Shown here: positions 23,683-32,364 of the stretch, one piece after another
Numbering within the stretch: the stretch's first letter is position 1
Layout of the letters: every line of letters begins with the position of its first letter
Assembly (NCBI RefSeq): GCF_041321155.1
Contig: NZ_JBGGWB010000002.1
Span: forward strand, 248,001 to 312,000
Direction of reading: 5' to 3'
Length of the DNA: 64,000 nt
From: Sphingomonas sp. IW22
GTDB lineage: Bacteria > Pseudomonadota > Alphaproteobacteria > Sphingomonadales > Sphingomonadaceae
Position numbers and translations under genes: made by a program
The notes under the pieces: generated by a model
The model's database searches: none
What the model was told of the DNA's origin: nothing
The model's input: the letters and a program-made list of their open reading frames with translations, nothing else

Positions 23683-24395
23683 AACTGTCCAATGTTTTTG
23701 CCATGGCGGGGGCGATGTGGCGTAGCGAACGCGCGCTGGTGATGCCGCTGGCGGGGCTGTTCTATTTCCTGCCGTCGCTTGCGCTGTTGTTGCTGTTGCC
23801 GGGCGCGCCGCCGCCGGCCGATCCGGGGAGCGATGCCGCGCTCGACGCGCTGCTTGCCTATGCCCGCGACAATGCCGGTGCGATCATCAGCGCCAATGTG
23901 GTGCAGCTGGTTGGAGCGGTGATCCTCTATACCCTGTTCCTTGCGCCCGGTCGGCCGACCTTGGGAGAGACGATGTCGCTGGCCGCCGCCCGGATCGTCA
24001 GCTTTGCGCTGGCATCGATTCTGGTGATGGCGGCGCTGACGGTCAGCGCGCTGCTGGTCGTGCCCGCCCTGTATCTGATCGGCCGCTTCTTTCTGGTCGG
24101 TACCGTCATCGCCGCTGAGCGGCGCACGCCGGTGGAGGCGATTGCGCGCTCGATCGAACTGACGCGCGGGCGCGGCTGGTGGTGCTTCATCGCCGCTGCC
24201 GTGCCGTTCCTTGCAGGGCAAGTGGCAGTGTCGGTCGCGGGCGGATTCTACAGCGCGCTGGTTCTGGCAGGCGTCGACAGTGCGGTCGGGCACCTGTTCT
24301 TCAACGGGCTTGCGGCGCTGGGGTCGACCTTTGCCTGGGTGTTGACCCTGCTGGTCAAGATCGTCGTTTATCGCCGCCTGAGCAGCGGGACCTGA
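23679..24395 (+). CDS. Polytopic membrane protein, paralogue of the preceding gene
   Basis: A 238-residue membrane protein starting with GTG in a GTGA overlap with its upstream partner. It has about six hydrophobic segments and the motif FLVGTVIAAERRTPVEAIARSIELTRGRGW, parallel to [10 protein letters not shown]...[13 protein letters not shown] in the neighbour. The pair may form a heteromeric membrane complex; the substrate is unknown. Its last 28 bases overlap the end of the convergent acetyltransferase gene. Confidence 0.75.
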   Translation: MKLSNVFAMAGAMWRSERALVMPLAGLFYFLPSLALLLLLPGAPPPADPGSDAALDALLAYARDNAGAIISANVVQLVGAVILYTLFLAPGRPTLGETMSLAAARIVSFALASILVMAALTVSALLVVPALYLIGRFFLVGTVIAAERRTPVEAIARSIELTRGRGWWCFIAAAVPFLAGQVAVSVAGGFYSALVLAGVDSAVGHLFFNGLAALGSTFAWVLTLLVKIVVYRRLSSGT

Positions 24396-24958
24396 GGCGC
24401 CAGGCTTTCGTCCAGCACGCCGATCAGGCGCGGGTCGGCAAAGGTTTCGACAGTACGCCCGACCGCCTCGAACCCCTGCGCGCGATAGAAGTTGAGCGCG
24501 CTGGGGTGGTCGAGCGAGCAGGTGTTGACGCGCACGCATTCGACCCCCGGCCGCCACGCCAGCGCCATGGCCATCGCCATCAGCCACCGGCCATGGCCCG
24601 CGCCGGTCAGTTCGGGGATCAGTCCGAAATAGTCGATCATGCACAGCGCCGCCGTCGTGTGCGACAGCTCCAGCAGCCCGACTTCCACGCCCGCCCGATC
24701 GGTTACGACCTGAACCTGCGTTTCGGGGCGGTGGGTGAGCGCAATCAGCCGCGCATCATCCATCACCAGCCGCGAATACCACAGCCACGGTCCGCCCACG
24801 CGGGCGAACAGCGCGCGATATTTGGCGGGGTCGGGCGCATCCCAACGGACCAGCCTGAACGGAGATGGCGGCATGGGCCGCGCGGCTGGCCGCTTTTGCA
24901 TCTCCAGCGTCGTCACCACCGCGGCGACATGGCCTTCGGGCACCGGGTGCAACCCCAT
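24368..24958 (-). CDS. GNAT family N-acetyltransferase
   Basis: A 196-residue acetyl-CoA-dependent transferase. The acetyl-CoA binding loop is FGLIPELTGAGHGRWLM, followed by VNTCSLDHPSALNFYRAQGFEAVG, the usual GNAT C-terminal pattern. The substrate is not predictable. It lies five bases from the upstream hemF stop on the same strand, so the two are probably co-transcribed. Its 3' end overlaps the convergent membrane protein gene. Confidence 0.87.
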   Translation of the reverse strand: MGLHPVPEGHVAAVVTTLEMQKRPAARPMPPSPFRLVRWDAPDPAKYRALFARVGGPWLWYSRLVMDDARLIALTHRPETQVQVVTDRAGVEVGLLELSHTTAALCMIDYFGLIPELTGAGHGRWLMAMAMALAWRPGVECVRVNTCSLDHPSALNFYRAQGFEAVGRTVETFADPRLIGVLDESLAPQVPLLRRR

Positions 24959-24962
24959 CGCC

Positions 24963-25805
24963 CTACTCCCAGGTGGCGAGCGGCGGCAGGCTCATCAGGA
25001 TCGCGTCGATATTCCCCCCGGTCTTCAACCCGAACAGCGTGCCGCGATCATAGACCAGGTTGAACTCGGCATAGCGCCCGCGCCACGCCAACTGCCGCGC
25101 GCGGTCTGCATCGGTGAAGGGCATGTCCATCCGCCGCCGCACAATGGGCGGATAGGCGGCCAGAAACGCCTCGCCCACCGCCCTGGTAAAGGCGAAATCG
25201 GCGTCGAAGTCGTTTTCCAGATGGTCGTAGAAAATCCCGCCGACGCCGCGATGGACCTGGCGGTGGGGAATCCAGAAATAATCGTCGGCCCATGCCTTGA
25301 ACCGCGGATAATATCCGCCGTCATGGGCGTCGCACGCCGCCTTCAGCACGCCGTGAAACTCGGCGGTATCCGCGTCATAGGGGATGGGCGGATTCAGGTC
25401 CGCGCCGCCGCCGAACCAGCGTTTGGTCGTGGCAAGAAATCGCGTGTTCATGTGCACGGCAGGCACATGCGGATTGGCCATGTGCGCGACCAGGCTGATG
25501 CCCGTCGCGAAGAAGCGGGGGTCCTCATCCGCGCCGTGGATCGAGCGGGCGAAATCGCCCTCGAACGTGCCGCCGACGGTCGAGACGTTGACGCCGACCT
25601 TCTCGAACACCCGGCCCTTCATTACCCCGCGCACGCCCCCGCCGCCGGGTGCGCCGGACGGATCGGTCCGGTCCCAGGCGGTATATTCGAACGCCGCGTC
25701 CGACCCGGCTTCCCGCTCGATCGCCTCGAACTCGGCGCAGACGCGGTCGCGCAGCGATTCGAACCAGGTGCGGGCGGCGGTCTGTTGCGGGTCGAGCGGT
25801 GGCAT
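24963..25805 (-). CDS. hemF: Oxygen-dependent coproporphyrinogen III oxidase
   Basis: A 280-residue HemF converting coproporphyrinogen III to protoporphyrinogen IX in haem synthesis. Conserved stretches are PGGGGVRGVMKGRVFEKVGVN, the histidine-rich HMANPHVPAVHMNTRF, RWFGGGADLNPP, and HRGVGGIFYDHLE. The start is ATG 25805; a GTG at 25823 is an alternative. Haem supply fits the neighbouring cytochrome bc1 operon, though the genes are not linked transcriptionally. Confidence 0.96.
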   Translation of the reverse strand: MPPLDPQQTAARTWFESLRDRVCAEFEAIEREAGSDAAFEYTAWDRTDPSGAPGGGGVRGVMKGRVFEKVGVNVSTVGGTFEGDFARSIHGADEDPRFFATGISLVAHMANPHVPAVHMNTRFLATTKRWFGGGADLNPPIPYDADTAEFHGVLKAACDAHDGGYYPRFKAWADDYFWIPHRQVHRGVGGIFYDHLENDFDADFAFTRAVGEAFLAAYPPIVRRRMDMPFTDADRARQLAWRGRYAEFNLVYDRGTLFGLKTGGNIDAILMSLPPLATWE

Positions 25806-25908
25806 GGCCGCTCTATCCGGCACCGCACGGGCGCGTGCAAGCGCAGGAATGATGCCGCGCTGGCGTTTGCGCGATTAGCCTGCCTTCTCCGCTTTTTTCC
25901 CTTGCCAG

Positions 25909-26355
25909 TTACGGCCACCCGTCAGTTTGCCGCAATGCCTCCGCCGCGACGATCCCCGCCGATACCGCGACGTTCAACGACCGCATTCCCGCCACCATCG
26001 GCAAGCGCACGCGCATGTCGGCGCGCGCATGGACGTCATCGGGCACGCCCGCACCTTCGCTGCCGAACAACAGGATGTCGCCCGGCTCGAACCGGGCTTC
26101 GTCCAGCCTGACCGCACCCTTGGTGGTTGCCAGCACGATTCGTCCCGTCACTTGGGCCAGGAATGTGTCCCAGTCGGGGTGGCGGCGCATGTCCACCGCA
26201 TCGGCATAATCCATGCCAGAGCGGGCCATTGCCCGCGTGCCGAAGGGAAAACCCATCGGCTCGATCAGGTCGACACCGACGCCAAGACAGGCGCCCAGGC
26301 GCAGGATCGTGCCGACATTGCCGGCGATGTCGGGCTGAAACAGTGCGATACGCAC
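25909..26355 (-). CDS. trmL: tRNA (cytidine(34)-2'-O)-methyltransferase (TrmL-like)
   Basis: A 148-residue SPOUT methyltransferase of the TrmL/YibK group, which modifies the wobble base of tRNA-Leu isoacceptors. Motifs are MRIALFQPDIAGNVGTILRL at the N-terminus and the trefoil-knot elements LLFGSEGAGVP and RLPMVAGMRSLNVAVSAGI. Single gene, divergent from petA with about 190 bases between them. Confidence 0.93.
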   Translation of the reverse strand: MRIALFQPDIAGNVGTILRLGACLGVGVDLIEPMGFPFGTRAMARSGMDYADAVDMRRHPDWDTFLAQVTGRIVLATTKGAVRLDEARFEPGDILLFGSEGAGVPDDVHARADMRVRLPMVAGMRSLNVAVSAGIVAAEALRQTDGWP

Positions 26356-26542
26356 GACGATTTGCTCCCGATTAAGTGAGGGGCGGCCAAAAGGGGAGTT
26401 GGCAAAAGGGGGCTGCCATGTCTATCAGGCCGAGCGCCCGGTTTCGGAGCCGAGCCGTGCGTGCGCCTATTCCGCCCGACGCCCGTCCGGGGGGACATCG
26501 CGGAAATGGGTGGCAACGACAAAAGATTTCAAGGGCTGATGC

Positions 26543-27127
26543 ATGGCAAGCGCTGACAATATGGTCCCGCCGGGCGAATCGCCCCAAGGCTATGAAGACA
26601 CGGTCGCCGATCCCCGGCGCCGGGACTATCTGGCGATCGGCGCGGTCGCCTTTGCCGGAGTGGGCGCTGGCGTGATCGCGCTGCCGCTCATCAACTCGAT
26701 GAGCCCGTCCGCCGATGTGCTGGCGCTGTCCACGACCGAGGTCGATCTGTCGGCGATCCAGCCGGGCCAGTCGATCAAGGCCAGCTTTCGCAAGCAGCCG
26801 CTGTTCGTGCGCAATCTGACGCCGGCGGAAATCGCTGAGGCGGAGAAGGTCAGCGTTTCCGAATTGCGCGATCCCCAGACGCTGGCGGAGCGGACCAAGG
26901 AGGGCAAGTCGAACTGGCTGGTCACGCTTGGCGTCTGCACCCATCTGGGCTGCGTGCCGCTGGGCGCGGGCGAGGGTGAGAATAAGGGGCCGTTCGGCGG
27001 CTATTTCTGCCCGTGCCATGGCTCGGCCTATGACACTGCCGGCCGCATCCGCTCCGGCCCGGCGCCGACCAACCTGGCCGTGCCCGAATATTCGTTTTCC
27101 AACGACACGACGATCGTGGTCGGCTGA
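26543..27127 (+). CDS. petA: Ubiquinol-cytochrome c reductase Rieske iron-sulfur subunit
   Basis: A 194-residue subunit of complex III. The N-terminus has a twin-arginine-like RRRDYLAIGA followed by one membrane segment; the [2Fe-2S] ligands are C132 and H134 (VCTHLGC) and C156 and H159 (CPCHGSAYD), with C137 and C158 available for the stabilising disulfide. First gene of petABC, 15 bases before petB. Confidence 0.97.
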   Translation: MASADNMVPPGESPQGYEDTVADPRRRDYLAIGAVAFAGVGAGVIALPLINSMSPSADVLALSTTEVDLSAIQPGQSIKASFRKQPLFVRNLTPAEIAEAEKVSVSELRDPQTLAERTKEGKSNWLVTLGVCTHLGCVPLGAGEGENKGPFGGYFCPCHGSAYDTAGRIRSGPAPTNLAVPEYSFSNDTTIVVG

Positions 27128-27142
27128 GGAGGAAACTGAGAA

Positions 27143-28453
27143 ATGAGCTTCCCCTGGGCCAAGCAGTACGAGCCGAAGGTGCCGGTCATGAAGTGGCTGG
27201 ACGACCGCCTGCCGCTCCCGCGCCTCGTCTATAACGCGGTCGGCGCCGGATATCCGGTCCCGCGCAACCTGAATTATTTCTGGAACTTCGGCGTGCTGGC
27301 CGGTGCCGCGCTCGCCATCCAGATCATCACCGGCATCGTGCTGGCGATGCATTATTCGACCGACGCGAACACCGCGTTCTTTTCGGTCGAAGCGATCATG
27401 CGCGACGTGAATGCGGGCTGGTTCCTGCGTTACGCGCACGCAAATGGCGCATCGATGTTCTTCATCGTCGTCTACATCCACATCGCCCGCGGCCTTTATT
27501 ACGGTTCGTACAAGGCTCCGCGCGAAATGGTGTGGTTGCTGGGCGTCGTCATCTTCCTGCTGATGATGGCCACCGCCTTCATGGGCTATGTCCTTCCCTG
27601 GGGTCAGATGAGCTTCTGGGGGGCGCAGGTGATCACCGGCTTCTTCTCCGCCATTCCGGTGGTGGGTGAGACGATCCGCGTGTGGCTGCTGGGCGGCTAT
27701 GCCCCCGATGCGGCGGCGCTCAACCGCTTCTTCTCGCTCCACTATCTGCTGCCGTTCGTGATCGCGGGCGTCATCATCCTGCACATCTGGGCGCTGCACA
27801 TCCCCGGCTCGTCGAACCCGGCGGGCGTGGAAGTGAAGGGTCCGCAGGATACCGTGCCGTTCCACCCATACTACACCGCCAAGGATGGCGTGGGCGTGGG
27901 CGTGTTCCTGCTGGTCTTTGCCTTCTTCCTGTTCTTCCAGCCGAACCTGCTCGGCCACCCGGACAACTACATCCCGGCCAACCCGCTTTCGACGCCCGCG
28001 CACATCGTGCCCGAATGGTATTTCCTGCCTTTCTACGCGATCCTGAAGTCGTTCACCGTCGACTTCATCCTGCCGGCGAAGCTGTGGGGCGTGCTGGCGA
28101 TGTTCGGCTCAATCCTGCTGCTGTTCTTCCTGCCGTGGCTGGATGCATCGCCGGCGCGGACGGCGAATCATCGCCCGCGTTACCGCATGTTCCTGATCGT
28201 GCTGCTCTTCGACGTGCTGATCCTGGGTTATGTTGGCGGTGCGGAAGCGAACAAGTGGAACGTGCTGATCGGCCAGATCACGACCGCTTATTACTTCCTC
28301 CACTTTCTCGTCATCCTGCCGATCGTGTCGGCGACCGAGCGTCCCAAGCCGGTCCCCAATTCGATCACCGAGGCCGTGTTGAAGGGCAAGGGCGGCACTG
28401 CCCCCACCCACAGCGCGATCGAGGGTGAACCCAACCCGATGCCGGCCGAATAA
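27143..28453 (+). CDS. petB: Cytochrome b subunit of the bc1 complex
   Basis: A 436-residue polytopic protein carrying the low- and high-potential b haems and the quinol sites. Family marks are [13 protein letters not shown] [43 protein letters not shown] and the PEWY motif ([10 protein letters not shown]). GAGGAGG lies upstream. The C-terminus carries a short polar tail ([18 protein letters not shown]). Middle gene of the operon. Confidence 0.97.
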   Translation: MSFPWAKQYEPKVPVMKWLDDRLPLPRLVYNAVGAGYPVPRNLNYFWNFGVLAGAALAIQIITGIVLAMHYSTDANTAFFSVEAIMRDVNAGWFLRYAHANGASMFFIVVYIHIARGLYYGSYKAPREMVWLLGVVIFLLMMATAFMGYVLPWGQMSFWGAQVITGFFSAIPVVGETIRVWLLGGYAPDAAALNRFFSLHYLLPFVIAGVIILHIWALHIPGSSNPAGVEVKGPQDTVPFHPYYTAKDGVGVGVFLLVFAFFLFFQPNLLGHPDNYIPANPLSTPAHIVPEWYFLPFYAILKSFTVDFILPAKLWGVLAMFGSILLLFFLPWLDASPARTANHRPRYRMFLIVLLFDVLILGYVGGAEANKWNVLIGQITTAYYFLHFLVILPIVSATERPKPVPNSITEAVLKGKGGTAPTHSAIEGEPNPMPAE

Positions 28454-28469
28454 GGACAAGGGCGAACAC

Positions 28470-29303
28470 ATGACCCGCATCATCGCACCGCTTATCGGGC
28501 TGGGCTTTGCCTTCGTCCTCGTGCTCGGCCTGTTCGGCACGATCACGACCGAGGCCGAAGCGCCGACCGCCGAACATGAGTTCCATCTCGCGCCCAAGCA
28601 TGTGGACCTCGCGTCCAACGGCCTGTTCGGCAAGTTCGACCGCCAGCAGCTGCAGCGCGGCTTCCAGGTCTTCAAGGAAGTTTGCGCCGCCTGTCACTCG
28701 ATCGACCTGGTCGCCTTCCGCGATCTGTCGGCGCTCGGCTATACCGAGGCCGAGGTTAAGGCGATCGCCGACCAGTGGGCGATCGAACAGCCGGGCGTGA
28801 ACCCGGAAACGGGTGAGGCGGCCACGCGCAAGAACCTGCCTTCGGACAAGTTCCCCAAGGTCTATGCCAACGAAGTGGCGGCTCGCGCGGCGAACAACAA
28901 TGCGATCCCGCCCGACCTGTCGCTGCTGACCAAGGCGCGGCCGGATGGTGCGAATTACCTTTATTCGCTGCTGACCGGTTATCAGGAACCGTCCGCCGAG
29001 CTGAAGCGTGAGTTCCCGAACTTCACCGTGCCGGAAGGGCTGCACCACAACCCTTATTTCCCGACGCTGAACCTGGCCATGCCGCAGCCGCTGAGTGCTG
29101 ACGGTCAGGTTACCTACGCCGACGGCACCGCGGCGACGGTGGACCAGATGGCTAAGGACGTGACCGCGTTCCTCGTCTGGACGGCCGAGCCCAAGCTGGA
29201 AGCACGCCATCAGGCGGGTCTGGCGGCGGTGATCTTCCTGATCATCTTCATTGCCCTGACCTGGGGCGCGTATAAGAGCGTGTGGCGCAACGTGAAGCAT
29301 TGA
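28470..29303 (+). CDS. petC: Cytochrome c1 subunit of the bc1 complex
   Basis: A 277-residue membrane-anchored c-type cytochrome passing electrons from the Rieske centre to cytochrome c. The haem motif is CAACH at residues 72-76; the axial methionine is in LNLAMPQPLS. An N-terminal hydrophobic segment serves for export, and the C-terminal LAAVIFLIIFIALTWGAY is the membrane anchor. Start 28470 is chosen; an earlier in-frame ATG at 28425 lies inside petB. A strong terminator follows. Confidence 0.97.
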   Translation: MTRIIAPLIGLGFAFVLVLGLFGTITTEAEAPTAEHEFHLAPKHVDLASNGLFGKFDRQQLQRGFQVFKEVCAACHSIDLVAFRDLSALGYTEAEVKAIADQWAIEQPGVNPETGEAATRKNLPSDKFPKVYANEVAARAANNNAIPPDLSLLTKARPDGANYLYSLLTGYQEPSAELKREFPNFTVPEGLHHNPYFPTLNLAMPQPLSADGQVTYADGTAATVDQMAKDVTAFLVWTAEPKLEARHQAGLAAVIFLIIFIALTWGAYKSVWRNVKH

Positions 29304-29326
29304 TCGGCGCGCCCGCCCACTGGATC

Positions 29327-29368
29327 AGGCCCCGGAGTCGCACCGTCGACTTCGGGGCCTTTGTTTTT
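29327..29368 (+). terminator. Intrinsic terminator after petABC
   Basis: AGGCCCCG (29327-29334) pairs with CGGGGCCT (29353-29360), with GTCG/CGAC pairing inside the stem. TTGTTTTT follows at 29361-29368. It ends the petABC transcript and sits 15 bases before the apt start codon. Confidence 0.92.
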
Positions 29369-29383
29369 GGAATGAGGATGGCG

Positions 29384-29923
29384 ATGAACGACCCCGCCGA
29401 ACGCCTTGCCGGCCTGATCCGCACGATCCCTGACTTCCCCAAGCCTGGCATCCAGTTTCGCGACATCACGACGCTGTTGCTCGATCCCGAAGGGCTGCGG
29501 CTGTCGGTCGAGACGATGGCTGCGCGGATCAGCGGGCCGATCCATCTGGTCGCGGGGATCGAGGCGCGGGGTTTCGTCTTTGCGCCCGCACTGGCGCTGC
29601 GGCTGGGGGCCGGGGTGCTGCTGATCCGGAAGGACGGCAAGCTGCCCGGTGCGACCATCGCAGAGGATTATGCGCTGGAATATGGCACCGACCGCATTGC
29701 CATGCATGCCGACGCCTGCGCGCCCGGTGCGCGTGTCCTGCTGGTCGACGACCTGATCGCCACCGGCGGCACGGCGCGCGCGGCGGTGCGGCTGATCCGC
29801 AAGGCGGGGGCGGTCGTCGAGCAGGCGGCGTTCGTCATCGACCTGCCCGATCTGGGCGGTGCGTCGGCGCTGGCGGAGGACGGAATCGCTGTCCATTCGC
29901 TGGTCGCCTTTCCCGGCCACTAA
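29384..29923 (+). CDS. apt: Adenine phosphoribosyltransferase
   Basis: A 179-residue purine salvage enzyme converting adenine and PRPP to AMP. The N-terminal IRTIPDFPKPGIQFRDITTL and the PRPP-binding loop VLLVDDLIATGGTA are diagnostic. Three in-frame ATGs lie close together (29372, 29378, 29384); GAGG six bases before 29384 decides for that one. Because the petABC terminator lies only just upstream, transcription probably depends on readthrough or a promoter inside that hairpin region. Confidence 0.95.
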   Translation: MNDPAERLAGLIRTIPDFPKPGIQFRDITTLLLDPEGLRLSVETMAARISGPIHLVAGIEARGFVFAPALALRLGAGVLLIRKDGKLPGATIAEDYALEYGTDRIAMHADACAPGARVLLVDDLIATGGTARAAVRLIRKAGAVVEQAAFVIDLPDLGGASALAEDGIAVHSLVAFPGH

Positions 29924-30042
29924 CGCGCCCGGGAACCATCGCTACGGCCGCACGCTTCGCAATGCGTTGCGATCGTTCACACCCTATTCAAGACGAATCG
30001 GGTCTATTGAGCCATCACTCCTGCGTATTGAGGAGGCTCAGA

Positions 30043-30579
30043 ATGTTTGCGAGGCAAGTGAAAATCGCCGGTATCGCTGTTGCGGCAGCGCTCGGACTGT
30101 CGGCGTGTAGCGACTATGGCTATGGTTATGGCGGGATCAACGCGGGGTATGGCGCCGCTTATTATGACGATCCCTATCTGGCCGGTGGTACTTATGGTTC
30201 GCCCTATTGGGGCTGGAACAATGGATTCTATTATCCGGGTACCGGCTATTATGTTTACGACGTGAACCGTCGCCCGTTCCGCTGGAACGGTGCGCAACAG
30301 CGCTATTGGGAAGGTCGTCGTCAGGGTTGGCGCGGCAATCCGCGCGTGGCCGACAATTGGCGCGATTTCCGACGTGACCGCCGACAGGACAATCGCGCAT
30401 TTCGGCAGGACCGTCGAGGCGACCGCCGTGACTTCCGTGCCGGTCGTGTCACCCGGCCGGAGTTCCGGGCTGAGCGTCGCGCGGACCGACGTGCCTACCG
30501 CCAGGAATATCGGCGCGATGCCCGACAGTTTCGCCGGGAAAACCGTGTCGAGCGGCGTGGGAATCGCCGTCCGCGATGA
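30043..30579 (+). CDS. Tyr/Gly-rich lipoprotein with long arginine-rich tail
   Basis: A 178-residue predicted lipoprotein with AGGAGG upstream and a lipobox at LGLSACS (cysteine 18). The mature start is rich in Tyr and Gly (YGYGYGGINAGYGAAYY), followed by WNNGFYYPGTGYYVYDVN. The last ~75 residues are strongly basic with repeated RRD/RRA units (RDRRQDNRAFRQDRRGDRRD). It probably sits in the envelope, where the basic tail could contact peptidoglycan, LPS or nucleic acid; that is inference. Function unknown. Confidence 0.8.
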   Translation: MFARQVKIAGIAVAAALGLSACSDYGYGYGGINAGYGAAYYDDPYLAGGTYGSPYWGWNNGFYYPGTGYYVYDVNRRPFRWNGAQQRYWEGRRQGWRGNPRVADNWRDFRRDRRQDNRAFRQDRRGDRRDFRAGRVTRPEFRAERRADRRAYRQEYRRDARQFRRENRVERRGNRRPR

Positions 30580-30599
30580 TCGCCGGGCCGAGGCGGGGG

Positions 30600-31049
30600 C
30601 TATCCCTCGCCCCGGACGCGGATCAGGGCTTGGGCGATGAAGCTGAGTACCGGCTCGTCATGCTGGTTATAGGCGACCAGTCGCGTCCGCAGAAAGCCGA
30701 GGGCGGGCTTGCTCTCAGACCGTCGCTTATCGAGCAATTCGGTTTCGCAGCGTAAGGTGTCGCCGGGATAGACCGGCTTCAGCCAGCGTAGCTCATCGAC
30801 GCCGCCCGCGCCCAGTGCGGCCTGTGGGTCGGCCTTCATATGCTCGACCAGCATCGCCATGGTCATCGCACAGCTATGCCATCCGCTGGCCGCCAGCCGA
30901 CCGAAATGCGTGCCGGCGGCCGCTTCGTCTGAAAGGTGGAAGGGCTGCGGATCGTAGCGGCGCGCGAAGTCGAGCACTTCGTCGCGCAACACGGCATAAT
31001 GGCCGAAAGCGGCCTTTTCCCCGATCGCCAGATCCTCGAAATAGCGCAT
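30600..31049 (-). CDS. MaoC-like (R)-hydratase / dehydratase
   Basis: A 149-residue hot-dog-fold protein. The hydratase motif is RYDPQPFHLSDEAA, with D33 and H38 as catalytic candidates, followed by FGRLAASGWHSC. Such enzymes hydrate enoyl-CoA or related thioesters; the exact substrate cannot be told. The start is ATG 31049; a TTG 36 bases further upstream gives an unlikely extension. It lies downstream of the phosphodiesterase gene on the same strand, about 40 bases from its stop. Confidence 0.88.
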   Translation of the reverse strand: MRYFEDLAIGEKAAFGHYAVLRDEVLDFARRYDPQPFHLSDEAAAGTHFGRLAASGWHSCAMTMAMLVEHMKADPQAALGAGGVDELRWLKPVYPGDTLRCETELLDKRRSESKPALGFLRTRLVAYNQHDEPVLSFIAQALIRVRGEG

Positions 31050-31090
31050 GGTAATCAGTTTCGGTTTGAAACGATTGTCGTGCAAGTCCC

Positions 31091-32323
31091 TTATTCGGCC
31101 AGCGCGCCTTCGAATGGCGTGATCCGCCCGTCTATGTTGCTGGCGCCCGGCAGGCCGATCAGTCGCCGGACGAGCGCATAGACATCGACATTGCGCCCCT
31201 CGACCCGCTGACCCGCGCGAAAGGCGGGGCCGTTGGCAACGAAGCCCGCGCGCATCAGCGGATCGTCATTGTCATAGCCATGGGCGCCACCCTTGATCGG
31301 ATAGGCCGGGGGCCGTGACAAAATCATCCAGCCGCTTTCGGCAATGCAGATAAAGGCGGGAACGCGCGGGTTGCGGCCATAGGCCAGCCGTCCGGGCAGC
31401 TTGCCCTTTTCCCAGCATTGCATGTGCGGCGCGGGCCGGGTGATCGCGGTGCGAACCTCTTGCTCACGGCCGGGCAGGGCGTTGAACGCGGCATAGGGGC
31501 CGTCCTCGACCACATTCACCGCATCGGCTGGCAGATAGGCGTTCAGGTCGATCGTGCGGCTTGCATCGATCGGGGCCATGCCGTGATCGGCGCCGACGAT
31601 CAGATTGACGGGCTGACCCAGCGCGGCCAGTTCCTGCATCAGCTCACCAATCCGCGCGTCGACTCCGCGCATCGCGGCGCGAACCTCTGCCGAATCGGGA
31701 CCAAAGCGGTGCCCGGCGGTGTCGACCGTATCGAAATACAGCGTCAGAAATGCCGGGCGGGTTGCCGCCGGGCGCCGCAGCCAGTCGACGATTGCGGCGA
31801 CGCGGTTCGATTCGGGCATCGCCTGCGCGAATTGCTGCCAATCACTGGGGTAACGGCCATGCACCGGCGCGTTCGATCCCGGCCAGAACATCGTCGCAGA
31901 GCGGATGCCTGCCTGCTCCGCCGTGACCCATAGCGGCTTTGCCTCGTCCCACCAGAAACGGTCGGTGTTGGCCATGGTGAACGTCTCACCGGGGCGGCGG
32001 GCGTCCTCCATCCGGTTGGCGACGATGCCATTGCGGTCGGGATGCAGGCCCGTGACCAGCGCATAATGGTTGGGGAAGGTCTTGGTCGGGAACGACGGCT
32101 GCATCGACCCGCGCACGCCCTCTGCCGCCAGTCGCGACAGCACCGGCGTGTCGCCGCGGTCGAGATAATCGGGCCGGAAACCGTCGATCGACACCAGAAT
32201 GGTGACCGGCGCGCGCTGTTCGACCGGCGCGGCATGGGTCGATGGCGCGGCGACGGGCGGTGCCATGCACGCCTGCAACGCGGCAAGCGCGCCAAGCGCG
32301 AGGAGGCGGGGAAGCATTTTCAT
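31091..32323 (-). CDS. Ectonucleotide pyrophosphatase/phosphodiesterase-type alkaline phosphatase family protein
   Basis: A 410-residue exported hydrolase of the alkaline phosphatase superfamily. The metal site and nucleophile pattern is present: ILVSIDGFRPDYLDRG, the nucleophile threonine in QPSFPTKTFPNHYALVTG, DTVDTAGHRFGP and VGADHGMAPID. The N-terminus is a signal sequence, with a possible lipobox (AALQAC). It probably hydrolyses phosphodiester or pyrophosphate bonds of nucleotides in the periplasm. Adjacent ATGs at 32335 and 32317 are alternative starts. Confidence 0.88.
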   Translation of the reverse strand: MKMLPRLLALGALAALQACMAPPVAAPSTHAAPVEQRAPVTILVSIDGFRPDYLDRGDTPVLSRLAAEGVRGSMQPSFPTKTFPNHYALVTGLHPDRNGIVANRMEDARRPGETFTMANTDRFWWDEAKPLWVTAEQAGIRSATMFWPGSNAPVHGRYPSDWQQFAQAMPESNRVAAIVDWLRRPAATRPAFLTLYFDTVDTAGHRFGPDSAEVRAAMRGVDARIGELMQELAALGQPVNLIVGADHGMAPIDASRTIDLNAYLPADAVNVVEDGPYAAFNALPGREQEVRTAITRPAPHMQCWEKGKLPGRLAYGRNPRVPAFICIAESGWMILSRPPAYPIKGGAHGYDNDDPLMRAGFVANGPAFRAGQRVEGRNVDVYALVRRLIGLPGASNIDGRITPFEGALAE

Positions 32324-32364
32324 CGGACGGCCCATGGCGCGCAAATGTGACAGGCGGCGGTCGG

